A stretch of DNA of 6,216 nt from CAZWSX01 sp964636985 (GTDB taxonomy: Bacteria; Planctomycetota; Planctomycetia; Pirellulales; Pirellulaceae): assembly GCA_964636985.1 (NCBI GenBank), contig CAZWSX010000080.1, forward strand, positions 1 to 6,216, in the 5' to 3' direction. Both the position numbers and the translations under genes were made by a program. Each line of letters opens with the position of its first letter. Position 1 is the stretch's first letter. A model generated the notes under the pieces. The model made no database searches and was not told where the DNA came from. It saw only the letters and a list, made by a program, of their open reading frames with translations. Below are positions 1 through 5,789 of the stretch, piece by piece.

Positions 1-952
1 ACACGACAAACGCGTCTTCGACATCGCCGAACCGCAGTTCTGCATCGAGCGCAACAGTTACGCGTCTTGCACGCCCGTCATCGAGAAGGATCGTATCTAC
101 CTTCACTACGGCGCGCATGGCACGGCCTGTATGGATACGAACACGACTGAGATCCTCTGGTCGCGCAAGGATCTGGAGTGCAACCACCATCGCGGACCGG
201 CCTCGTCCCCGATCATCTGGGAAGACTTGCTGATCCTCACATTCGATGGCTTCGATGTGCAATACGTTATCGCGCTGAACAAGGAGACGGGCAAGACTGT
301 CTGGAAGACCGAACGCAAGTTCGACTACGGCACCGACAACGGCGACGTGATGAAGGCGTACTCAACGCCAAGCGTCGTCGACACGGGCAAACGCTTGGAA
401 CTAGTTTCTCCCAGTGCGGGCGCAACCGCCGCCTACGATCCACGAACGGGCAAGGAATTGTGGCGGGTCCAAAGCGGAGGAATGAACGCATCGGGCCGCC
501 CCGTGGTTTACAACGGCACCGCCTTCATCGGCACAGCCGATAGCGGTTTCCAATTTTTTGCCGTCAATTTGGGCGGGGAAGGGGACGTCACCCCCAGTCA
601 CGTGGCGTGGAAACTGAGCAAGGGTTACCCGCGGTACTCGTCGCCCATTCTGGTGGACGACCTGCTTTACATGGGCAACGAGCAAGGCGTCATCTCCTGC
701 GTGGATACGGCGGACGGAAAAGTCGTTTGGCAGAAGCGCGTCGGCGGGACCTTTGTGCCATCGCCAGTCTTCGCCGACGGCAAACTCTACTTTCTCACCG
801 AAGAGGGAACTTGTCACGTTCTGACGCCGGGTCGCGAATTCAAGGCCCTCGCGACGAACACGCTGGAAGGCGGCTTTATGGCCAGCCCAGCCGTCGCCGA
901 CAAGTGCCTGATCCTACGAAGCAAAAACGCTGTCTACTGCATTGCGGAATGA
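1..952 (+). CDS. PQQ-like (BamB-type) beta-propeller repeat protein, 5' end outside the window
   Basis: The reading frame is open from base 2 and gives 316 visible residues before the TGA at 950-952; the true start lies upstream. The protein is built of propeller blades whose turns carry the PQQ-repeat signature (acidic residue, then TGK/DGK, then a hydrophobic residue and W): NTTEILW near visible residues 47-53, NKETGKTVW 93-101, DPRTGKELW 146-154 and DTADGKVVW 235-243. Between them are strand motifs of the type SSPI, STPSVV, SGRPVV, SPVFADGKLYF and ASPAVAD. This is the fold of BamB and PQQ dehydrogenases, but most such planctomycete proteins have no demonstrated cofactor or enzyme activity, so the function is unknown; a secreted or envelope location is likely from the family. 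A paralogous propeller gene starts 38 bases downstream in the same direction, so the two are probably one operon. The family call is firm; the role is not known. Confidence 0.9.
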   Translation, partial: HDKRVFDIAEPQFCIERNSYASCTPVIEKDRIYLHYGAHGTACMDTNTTEILWSRKDLECNHHRGPASSPIIWEDLLILTFDGFDVQYVIALNKETGKTVWKTERKFDYGTDNGDVMKAYSTPSVVDTGKRLELVSPSAGATAAYDPRTGKELWRVQSGGMNASGRPVVYNGTAFIGTADSGFQFFAVNLGGEGDVTPSHVAWKLSKGYPRYSSPILVDDLLYMGNEQGVISCVDTADGKVVWQKRVGGTFVPSPVFADGKLYFLTEEGTCHVLTPGREFKALATNTLEGGFMASPAVADKCLILRSKNAVYCIAE

Positions 953-979
953 TAAAAATCCGCTTGCCGATTATTCCTT

Positions 980-983
980 GGAG
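980..983 (+). promoter_or_regulatory. Shine-Dalgarno GGAG selecting a GTG start
   Basis: GGAG lies 7 bases before GTG at 991. A competing ATG at 987 is only 3 bases from the motif and opens a different frame of 100 codons without propeller motifs. The spacing and the signal peptide in the GTG frame both favour 991 as the start. Confidence 0.7.
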
Positions 984-990
984 TAAATGA

Positions 991-2307
991 GTGATTCACC
1001 GACAAACTCGCATCGTCATTCTGGCTTGGTTCGTTGCCGCCCTGTCCTCGCAGCTTTACGCCGCCCCGCCCGCGGATTGGCCCACATTCCGCGGCGCCGA
1101 ACGCACGGCCGTGTCGAAGGAAAAGAATCTGCTTCAGCAATGGCCGGCCGAAGGCCCGCCCCTGGAATGGAAATCCGAGGGGCTGGGCCGTGGATACTCC
1201 AGCCTCGCCGTAGCGGGCGGGAACATCTACACGTTGGGGGACGGAGTCGCCGATGCTCCCGACAAAGACGAGTACTTGCTTTGCATTGACCAGAAAAGTG
1301 GCAAACTGAAGTGGAAAGCCAAGATCGGCGCTCCTTGGAATGAAGGCCCGCCCGACTGGCAGAGTTCTCGTAGCACGCCAACCGTCGATGGCGATCGCGT
1401 TTATGGCCTCTCCGCGCATGGAACCTTGATTTGCTGCGAAACGGCCGGCGGAAAAGAGTTGTGGCGAAAGAACCTTAAGGACGACTTTAAGGGCAATAAG
1501 GCGGATGGCTGGGGCTACAGCGAATCGGTATTGATCGACGGGGATCTGGTTGTCTGCACGCCAGGTGGCGGCACCAACACGATGGTCGCTCTCGATAAGA
1601 AGACCGGCGACCTGAAATGGCATACGGTTCGAGAAGGAGACATCGGCGCCGGCCACGCTTCGATTGTGATCTCCCAGGTTGGCTCAACTCGCGTTTATGT
1701 GCAGACCACCGGAAGTGGCGCCTTGGGCGTCCGAGCCACCGATGGACAGCTGATGTGGTCGTACCCGATCGACAAAACAACGGCTGTTATCCCCACGCCG
1801 ATCGTCCGGGGTGACCTGGTGTTTTTCTCGGCCGGTTACGGACGTGGAGGTGCGCTGCTGCGACAATCGTCCGATGGAAGCGACGGCACCAAGATCGACG
1901 AAGTTTATCCGCTCAATAAAGGGCTGGCCAACAAACATGGTGGTATCGTCCTAGTCGGCGACTACTTGTTCGGGGACTCGGACGACCAAGGAATTCCCTT
2001 CTGTGCTGAGCTGGAAACGGGCAAAGTAGTGTGGAAAAAGCGGGCGTCAGGTAAAAACTCCGCCGCGTTCGCAGCCGCTGACGGCCGTCTCTATATTCAC
2101 TTTGCCGACGGAACGCTGGTGTTGGCCAAAGCCGATCCGGCCGACTACGAAGAGGTGGGCTCCTTCAAGGTTCCCGGTGCAGGCGAACGCCCCAGTTGGG
2201 CCCATCCCGTGATTACGGGCGGCCGGCTCTACCTGCGAGAAAACAACGCCATTTTGTGCTACGACATTCGCAGCACAAACGGTGATCAAGCCGCTGCAGG
2301 TAAGTAG
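991..2307 (+). CDS. Secreted PQQ-like (BamB-type) beta-propeller repeat protein
   Basis: This is a complete 438-residue protein. Residues 1 to about 24 form a Sec signal peptide: basic start (H3, R4, R7), hydrophobic core VILAWFVAAL, and likely cleavage near QLYA/AP. The mature protein opens with DWPTFRG, the usual beginning of these planctomycete propeller proteins. PQQ-repeat blade turns follow at DQKSGKLKW (100-108), ETAGGKELW (150-158), LDKKTGDLKW (201-210), RATDGQLMW (248-256) and AELETGKVVW (339-348), with a closing strand ILCYDIRS (421-428), so about seven blades. The probable location is periplasm or envelope. BamB is the best-known relative by fold, but no BAM genes are present, so an outer-membrane assembly role should not be assumed; binding or scaffolding is an inference. 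The gene follows the first propeller gene by 38 bases with its own ribosome site. The tail after residue 428 (NGDQAAAGK) looks unstructured. Confidence 0.92.
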   Translation: MIHRQTRIVILAWFVAALSSQLYAAPPADWPTFRGAERTAVSKEKNLLQQWPAEGPPLEWKSEGLGRGYSSLAVAGGNIYTLGDGVADAPDKDEYLLCIDQKSGKLKWKAKIGAPWNEGPPDWQSSRSTPTVDGDRVYGLSAHGTLICCETAGGKELWRKNLKDDFKGNKADGWGYSESVLIDGDLVVCTPGGGTNTMVALDKKTGDLKWHTVREGDIGAGHASIVISQVGSTRVYVQTTGSGALGVRATDGQLMWSYPIDKTTAVIPTPIVRGDLVFFSAGYGRGGALLRQSSDGSDGTKIDEVYPLNKGLANKHGGIVLVGDYLFGDSDDQGIPFCAELETGKVVWKKRASGKNSAAFAAADGRLYIHFADGTLVLAKADPADYEEVGSFKVPGAGERPSWAHPVITGGRLYLRENNAILCYDIRSTNGDQAAAGK

Positions 2308-2332
2308 CCAAGCAATCAGGCTTGTTGCCGCT

Positions 2333-2364
2333 AGCGTCGCCTTGTGAACACTCGCTGCGACGCT
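2333..2364. terminator. Stem-loop after the propeller operon, possible transcript end
   Basis: AGCGTCGC (2333-2340) and GCGACGCT (2357-2364) form a perfect 8-bp stem with a 16-base loop, starting 26 bases after the propeller gene's stop codon. No T-run follows, so it is not a canonical intrinsic terminator; it could stabilise a 3' end or act with Rho. The stem is seen directly, the role is a guess. Confidence 0.4.
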
Positions 2365-2377
2365 GCCGTCTCACCCT

Positions 2378-2386
2378 TGCTAATAT
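2378..2386 (+). promoter_or_regulatory. Weak candidate extended -10 promoter for the P450 operon
   Basis: TGCTAATAT has the layout of an extended -10 (TGn then a TATAAT-like hexamer, 4 of 6 matches). No TTGACA-like box lies at the usual distance upstream, where the sequence is GC-rich. If used, the transcript would start near 2393 and carry the large stem-loop in its leader. This is a low-information match. Confidence 0.18.
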
Positions 2387-2401
2387 GCCTCCGCCTCCGC
2401 C
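2387..2401. repeat. Short tandem repeat, GCCTCC x 2.5
   Basis: GCCTCC at 2387-2392 is repeated at 2393-2398 and followed by GCC. It runs directly into the large stem-loop at 2399. It is too short to mean much alone. Confidence 0.4.
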
Positions 2402-2436
2402 ATTCGCGCCCTGTCGCGGGTGGCGGGCGCGAAGGC
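2399..2436. other. Strong GC-rich stem-loop between the propeller and P450 operons
   Basis: TTCGCGCCC (2403-2411) pairs perfectly with GGGCGCGAA (2425-2433). GCC (2399-2401) and GGC (2434-2436) extend the stem to 12 bp with one bulged A at 2402; the loop is 13 bases. It is followed by TTAAATA rather than a T-run. It may be a terminator-like element, a 5' leader structure of the P450 transcript, or a copy of a dispersed REP-like repeat. The structure is clear, the function is not. Confidence 0.5.
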
Positions 2437-2501
2437 TTAAATACCGCGGTCGCCGTGCGGCCAGGGTTTGCAAACGTCGTCTGGCATCCGAAGATGACTA
2501 G

Positions 2502-3752
2502 ATGACGATCGCTATTGAGCCTCCCACTCTTCCCGTCGACTTCTCTTCGCAGTCGTTCAAAGAGAACCCCTTCCCGACTCTTGCGCAAATGCGCGATGCC
2601 GGACCGGTCATCCGTGTGCGGTTTCCGCTCTTCGGCAAGATCTGGATGGCGACGACCCACGAGGCCGTCAGCGAACTGTTGCGCGACCATGATCGCTTCG
2701 TTCAGAATCCGGCGGCCGGCGGCAATGCGTGGATGAAAACGTTGCTCCGCTGGCTTCCAGGAACGCTCAAGCCGCTGACAACCAATATGTTGCTCCGCGA
2801 CCCGCCCGACCACCGGCGACTGCGGAGCCTCGTCGACCAGGCGTTCCAACGGCGCAGCATCGAGGCTCTTCGCCCGCACATCGAAGTATTGGCCGACCAG
2901 GCGCTCGACCGCCTGGAGAGCGAAGCCAACCGTTCTGGCGGAGTTGCCGACCTCCTGACTCATTTTGCACGTCCGTTCCCGCTGGCCGTGATTTGCGAAA
3001 TGCTGGGGTTGCCACCAGAGGACCGGCCGCAGTTCACCCGTTGGGCATCGGGGTTCTCGACTTCGAGCAGTATCCTCGGCGTCTTCTGGGGACTCTTTAC
3101 GGGCGTTCGGCGGATGATGAAGTATCTTCGCGCCGAGTTCGTGCGGCAAGCGCGCGAACCGCGAGACGGTTTATTCGCCGCACTCATTCAGGCCGAGGAA
3201 GCGGGTGATCGCCTCAGCGAAGACGAACTAATCGCGATGGTCTTTCTGCTCTTAATGGCTGGCCACGAGACAACGTTACATCAAATCTCGCTGAGTGTGC
3301 TGGCGTTGCTTGATCGTCCGAAGCAACTTACCGAACTGACCGCGGACTGGAGCCGTTCCGAATCGGCCACGCAGGAGTTGCTCCGCTACATCTCGTTCGC
3401 CCAAGTTACCAAACCGCGTTATGCCATCGGTGACACAACGTTCCACGGCCAACACATTCGCAAGGGTCAAGTCGTTTTTGCCTGTCTCGCTTCGGCAAAC
3501 AGCGATCCGGCCGTTTTCTCTGATCCTGCTACGCTCGACATCAGCCGAAATGCCGCGCGCCATGTTGCCTTTGGTTACGGCATCCACGTATGCCTTGGCG
3601 CTAAACTGGCCCGAACGGAGCTGGAAATCGCCTTACAACGCATTTTCACGCGATTCCCCAACATCCAACTAGCCGTCCCGCGCAACTCTCTTCGCTACGG
3701 CTCCCGTCCAGGCACGAGGGCTCTTCTGAGTTTGCCCGTGCGACTAAAGTGA
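2502..3752 (+). CDS. Cytochrome P450 (bacterial soluble type)
   Basis: This 416-residue protein has the usual length of soluble bacterial P450s and all the core motifs. The C-helix DPPDHRRLR (100-108) has H104 and R108 placed for the haem propionates. The I-helix AGHETT (253-258) serves oxygen activation. E292 and R295 form the ExxR pair. The haem loop FGYGIHVCLG (357-366) supplies C364 as the thiolate ligand and is followed by AKLAR. No signal or membrane anchor is seen, so it should be cytoplasmic. It would catalyse NAD(P)H-driven monooxygenation of an unknown substrate; overall it resembles the CYP107-like broad group, but I cannot assign a CYP family. No ferredoxin or ferredoxin reductase is in the window, so redox partners must come from elsewhere. 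The ribosome site before ATG 2502 is weak (only a purine patch, GAAGA). The next gene starts 30 bases after its stop, suggesting co-transcription. Confidence 0.96.
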   Translation: MTIAIEPPTLPVDFSSQSFKENPFPTLAQMRDAGPVIRVRFPLFGKIWMATTHEAVSELLRDHDRFVQNPAAGGNAWMKTLLRWLPGTLKPLTTNMLLRDPPDHRRLRSLVDQAFQRRSIEALRPHIEVLADQALDRLESEANRSGGVADLLTHFARPFPLAVICEMLGLPPEDRPQFTRWASGFSTSSSILGVFWGLFTGVRRMMKYLRAEFVRQAREPRDGLFAALIQAEEAGDRLSEDELIAMVFLLLMAGHETTLHQISLSVLALLDRPKQLTELTADWSRSESATQELLRYISFAQVTKPRYAIGDTTFHGQHIRKGQVVFACLASANSDPAVFSDPATLDISRNAARHVAFGYGIHVCLGAKLARTELEIALQRIFTRFPNIQLAVPRNSLRYGSRPGTRALLSLPVRLK

Positions 3753-3769
3753 TTGCGTATCCTTTCTCC

Positions 3770-3776
3770 AGGCGGA
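3770..3776 (+). promoter_or_regulatory. Ribosome binding site deciding the ATG at 3783
   Basis: AGGCGGA lies 6 bases before ATG 3783. The frame is also open from a TTG at 3753, directly after the P450 stop, but that would put ten extra residues (MRILSPGGRT) in front of a normal signal peptide and has no purine-rich site at the right distance. The ATG is preferred. Confidence 0.55.
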
Positions 3777-3782
3777 CGAACG

Positions 3783-5117
3783 ATGCGCATCAGAAACCTA
3801 GCTGTTATCGTCTCTTTGCTGGCAGTCAGCAGTTCGCTTTGCGCCCAAACTCCCGCCGCGCCGGCAAAACTCCGCGTCCTCATCGAGACCGACGCTGGCG
3901 GCGACCCGGACGACGAGCAATCGCTGGTTCGCTTCCTGCTTTACACCAACGAGTGGGACGTAGAAGGAATCATCTGCACGCGGCCCGAAACGAAGAGCGA
4001 CGAGAACCATAACACGGAACCGACTGGGCTCGACATCGTTCGCCGCCAGCTCAAAGCCTATGCTGCTGTCTATGACAAATTGAAACAGCACGGCGCGTTT
4101 CCATTGCCCGACGATCTTTGGAAACGGACCGTGGCGGGCTACGACGACCGCGACGACGGCGTGAAACTGATTATCGACGCCGTCGACCGCGACGACCCGC
4201 GCCCCATCTGGTTCAGCAACTGGGGCACGAACGATGGGACAACGAGCAGCTTGAAGCGAGCGCTCGATCGCGTTCTCAAAGAACGCGGCCCGAAAGGCTA
4301 TGCCACGTTCAAAAACAAGCTGCGGCTCTGTTCTGACGACTTGTTCGGCGACCACACCACCAAGCTCGATCCCTCTTGGAAGCTATGGGTCTACACCAAG
4401 TTTCCCGACATGGACGGGGGGCGATGGTACCATCGCTTCGGCCCGCTGACGGCGACCGCGGGCGGGTTCGATCTGAAGCGCGACGTCCTCACCAATCATG
4501 GCCCACTCGGTGAAACGTATCCCACCAACACGCACCTGATGCAGAAGGAGGGGGACACGCCCGAGTTTCTGTACCTGGTTCCCAACGGCTTGAACGAACC
4601 TGACGAACCGACCTGGGGTTCCTGGGCAGGCCGCTTCGGCAAAAGAACTGATTTCGGAAACCGGGACTACTACTGGCCCAACGTGCGCGACACACACGGG
4701 GGCAAATCCCATCGCGATTTCACGCTGCAACCGTGGGCGGCCCATCTCCAGAACGACTTCCGGGCTCGCATGGATTGGTGCGTGCGCGACACGAATCAGG
4801 CCAATCACCCGCCAGTACCTCGCTTGATCGGTGACCTCCGCCGGAAGGTCAAATCGAACGAGGTTGTCACGCTCGATGCATCGCAGTCATCCGACCCCGA
4901 CAAAAACAAGCTCAGCTACGAGTGGCGTTACTATCCCGAGCCCGGCACGTACCGTGGGCCGGCTTTCGAACTCGATGCAAGTCGCTTTGGGGTGGTTACC
5001 TTCACCACACCGCGAGTCGAAACTCCCCAAATGCTACACATCATTCTGGTGGTGACCGATGCAGGCGAACCCCCACTGACGCGTTACGTGCGGACCGTGA
5101 TTACGGTCGAGCCGTAG
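3783..5117 (+). CDS. Secreted nucleoside-hydrolase-like / Sde182 (DUF1593) family protein
   Basis: From ATG 3783 the protein has 444 residues. Residues 1 to about 21 are a Sec signal peptide (MRIRN, then LAVIVSLLAV, cleavage near LCA/Q). C20 is not in a proper lipobox, so a lipoprotein is unlikely. The N-terminal domain, about 30-340, matches the nucleoside-hydrolase-like domain once called DUF1593. Its first strand carries ETDAGGDPDDEQS (35-47), with D37, D41, D43 and D44 in the arrangement that binds Ca2+ in nucleoside hydrolases, followed by LVRFLLYTNEWDVEGII. A WGTNDGT segment (147-153) falls where the family has its WGG loop. Residues about 345-444 form an Ig/PKD-like C-terminal domain with DASQSSDPD (365-373) and YEWRYYPEPG (379-388), as in Saccharophagus Sde182, a cellulose-binding protein. 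The substrate is unknown; extracellular glycan or nucleoside-like glycosides are possible. It lies 30 bases after the P450 gene, with no obvious biochemical link to it. Confidence 0.9.
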   Translation: MRIRNLAVIVSLLAVSSSLCAQTPAAPAKLRVLIETDAGGDPDDEQSLVRFLLYTNEWDVEGIICTRPETKSDENHNTEPTGLDIVRRQLKAYAAVYDKLKQHGAFPLPDDLWKRTVAGYDDRDDGVKLIIDAVDRDDPRPIWFSNWGTNDGTTSSLKRALDRVLKERGPKGYATFKNKLRLCSDDLFGDHTTKLDPSWKLWVYTKFPDMDGGRWYHRFGPLTATAGGFDLKRDVLTNHGPLGETYPTNTHLMQKEGDTPEFLYLVPNGLNEPDEPTWGSWAGRFGKRTDFGNRDYYWPNVRDTHGGKSHRDFTLQPWAAHLQNDFRARMDWCVRDTNQANHPPVPRLIGDLRRKVKSNEVVTLDASQSSDPDKNKLSYEWRYYPEPGTYRGPAFELDASRFGVVTFTTPRVETPQMLHIILVVTDAGEPPLTRYVRTVITVEP

Positions 5118-5157
5118 ACACGCAAAAGCCATAAATTGTCGCGAGACAAGAACTTAG

Positions 5158-5194
5158 GCTCGCTTCCCAAAAACTGAAAAATCTTTTGGCGAGC
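5158..5194. other. Dyad directly upstream of the VOC-operon promoter boxes
   Basis: GCTCGC (5158-5163) pairs with GCGAGC (5189-5194). Inside, CAAAA (5168-5172) pairs with TTTTG (5184-5188), leaving a 4-base bulge on the left arm and an 11-base loop. No T-run follows. The right arm ends exactly where TGTCGA begins (5195). It may be a transcript-end structure for the upstream operon or a regulator binding site; neither can be decided here. Confidence 0.35.
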
Positions 5195-5221
5195 TGTCGA
5201 TTGAAGCAGGCCTCGGACGAC
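5195..5221 (+). promoter_or_regulatory. Candidate ECF42-type sigma factor promoter
   Basis: TGTCGA (5195-5200) and CGAC (5218-5221) are separated by 17 bases and lie 58 bases before the VOC start codon. I recall the ECF42 target promoter from Streptomyces venezuelae work as TGTCGA in the -35 region and CG(A/T)C in the -10 region, driving operons that contain a DGPF gene and the sigma factor. The operon here contains a DGPF-family gene, so the context fits. The other TGTCGA copies I found on either strand (for example 1112, 5626, 6035) are inside genes and lack a CGAC/CGTC partner at this distance. A transcript would start near 5228. Confidence 0.45.
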
Positions 5222-5267
5222 TAGTTCGCGGAGACCGATTTCGGGGACTCACTAAACCTCTGCTAAC

Positions 5268-5273
5268 AAAGGG
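5268..5273 (+). promoter_or_regulatory. Ribosome binding site of the VOC gene
   Basis: AAAGGG ends 6 bases before ATG 5280. It sits in an 11-base near-palindrome, AAAGG-G-CCTTT (5268-5278), too tight to fold back on itself in one RNA strand. Confidence 0.6.
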
Positions 5274-5279
5274 CCTTTT

Positions 5280-5735
5280 ATGGCGCGGCCAAAAGTTACG
5301 ACGTTTCTCTGGTTCGATAGCAAGGCCGAAGAAGCGGCGAAGTTTTATGTGTCATTGTTTCCCAACTCGCGGATCACCGACACCACTCCAGGCCCAGGCG
5401 GAACTCCGATGACCGTTGAGTTCCAGTTGGACGGCGTCCCCTACATTGCGTTCAACGGCGGTCCCCATTTCAAACTTAACGAGGCCATTTCGCTCTCGAT
5501 CGACTGCGCCGACCAGGCGGAGGTCGATCGGTATTGGGAAAAGCTCGCCGATGGCGGCTCGAATTTCAACTGCGGTTGGCTCAAAGATCGATACGGCCTG
5601 TCGTGGCAGGTCGTCCCGTCCGTTGTGTCGAAATGGTTAACCGATCCGCAACGCGGCGGCGCGGTGCTGAACGCGGCCATGGAGATGGGCAAGCTCGATA
5701 TCCAAAAGCTTCAAGACGTTTACAACGGCAAGTAG
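5280..5735 (+). CDS. VOC-family protein, PhnB-like (3-demethylubiquinone methyltransferase-like domain)
   Basis: This complete 151-residue protein matches the single-domain PhnB-like branch of the vicinal oxygen chelate superfamily. Visible family signatures in order are LWFDSKAEEAAKFYVSLFPNS (10-30), the strand TVEFQLDGVPYIAFNGGP (45-62), FKLNEAISLSIDC (64-76), then YWEKLADGG (85-93), CGWLKDRYGLSWQVVP (98-113), and a C-terminal helix pair with AAMEMGKLDIQKL (132-144). Some entries of this family carry a methyltransferase name, but there is no SAM-binding fold, so that label is misleading; members fold as paired beta-alpha-beta-beta-beta units, usually as dimers, and most have no known substrate. 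No signal peptide, so cytoplasmic. It appears to be the first gene of an operon with the YCII/DGPF gene 54 bases downstream, a pairing often seen near ECF sigma factors. It may bind or detoxify a small molecule, but this is inference. Confidence 0.93.
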   Translation: MARPKVTTFLWFDSKAEEAAKFYVSLFPNSRITDTTPGPGGTPMTVEFQLDGVPYIAFNGGPHFKLNEAISLSIDCADQAEVDRYWEKLADGGSNFNCGWLKDRYGLSWQVVPSVVSKWLTDPQRGGAVLNAAMEMGKLDIQKLQDVYNGK

Positions 5736-5738
5736 GAT

Positions 5739-5762
5739 CGCGGTTCAAGAGAATAAACCGCG
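5739..5762 (+). other. Intercistronic stem-loop between the VOC and YCII genes
   Basis: CGCGGTT (5739-5745) pairs with AACCGCG (5756-5762), a 7-bp stem with a 10-base loop, starting 3 bases after the VOC stop codon. A 10-base perfect palindrome, AAACGCGTTT (5764-5773), follows at once, just before the next ribosome site. There is no T-run. It could tune the relative amounts of the two messages by processing or attenuation; the effect is not known. Confidence 0.4.
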
Positions 5763-5779
5763 CAAACGCGTTTCTAGTT

Positions 5780-5784
5780 GGAGG
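5780..5784 (+). promoter_or_regulatory. Strong Shine-Dalgarno of the YCII gene
   Basis: GGAGG lies 5 bases before ATG 5790, the strongest ribosome site in the window. It favours ATG 5790 over the in-frame ATG at 5799. Confidence 0.75.
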
Positions 5785-5789
5785 ACAAG

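Noticed and set aside
987..1289. ATG-started frame overlapping the start of the second propeller gene
   Set aside because: It has an ATG where the real gene has GTG, but it is only 3 bases from the GGAG site and its product is Arg-rich without structure.
934..1656. Open frame of 240 codons on the minus strand
   Set aside because: It is antisense to the second propeller gene, which has a clear signal peptide and regular repeats. The minus frame shows no motif.
2309..2324. Hairpin CAAGC/GCTTG just after the second propeller gene
   Set aside because: A 5-bp stem with a 6-base loop is common by chance, and no T-run follows.
2331..3149. Long open frame of 272 codons on the minus strand
   Set aside because: It lies mostly antisense to the P450, whose motifs are fully conserved on the + strand. 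Its translation is rich in Arg, Pro and Glu with no recognisable domain, as expected for a shadow frame in GC-rich DNA.
3753..3782. Upstream TTG start for the nucleoside-hydrolase-like gene
   Set aside because: It would add ten residues before a standard signal peptide and lacks a ribosome site at suitable spacing; ATG 3783 has AGGCGGA.
5136..5149. Small hairpin TTGTC-GCGA-GACAA after the nucleoside-hydrolase-like gene
   Set aside because: It has a 5-bp AT-leaning stem with a GNRA loop but no T-run. It is too weak to call a terminator.
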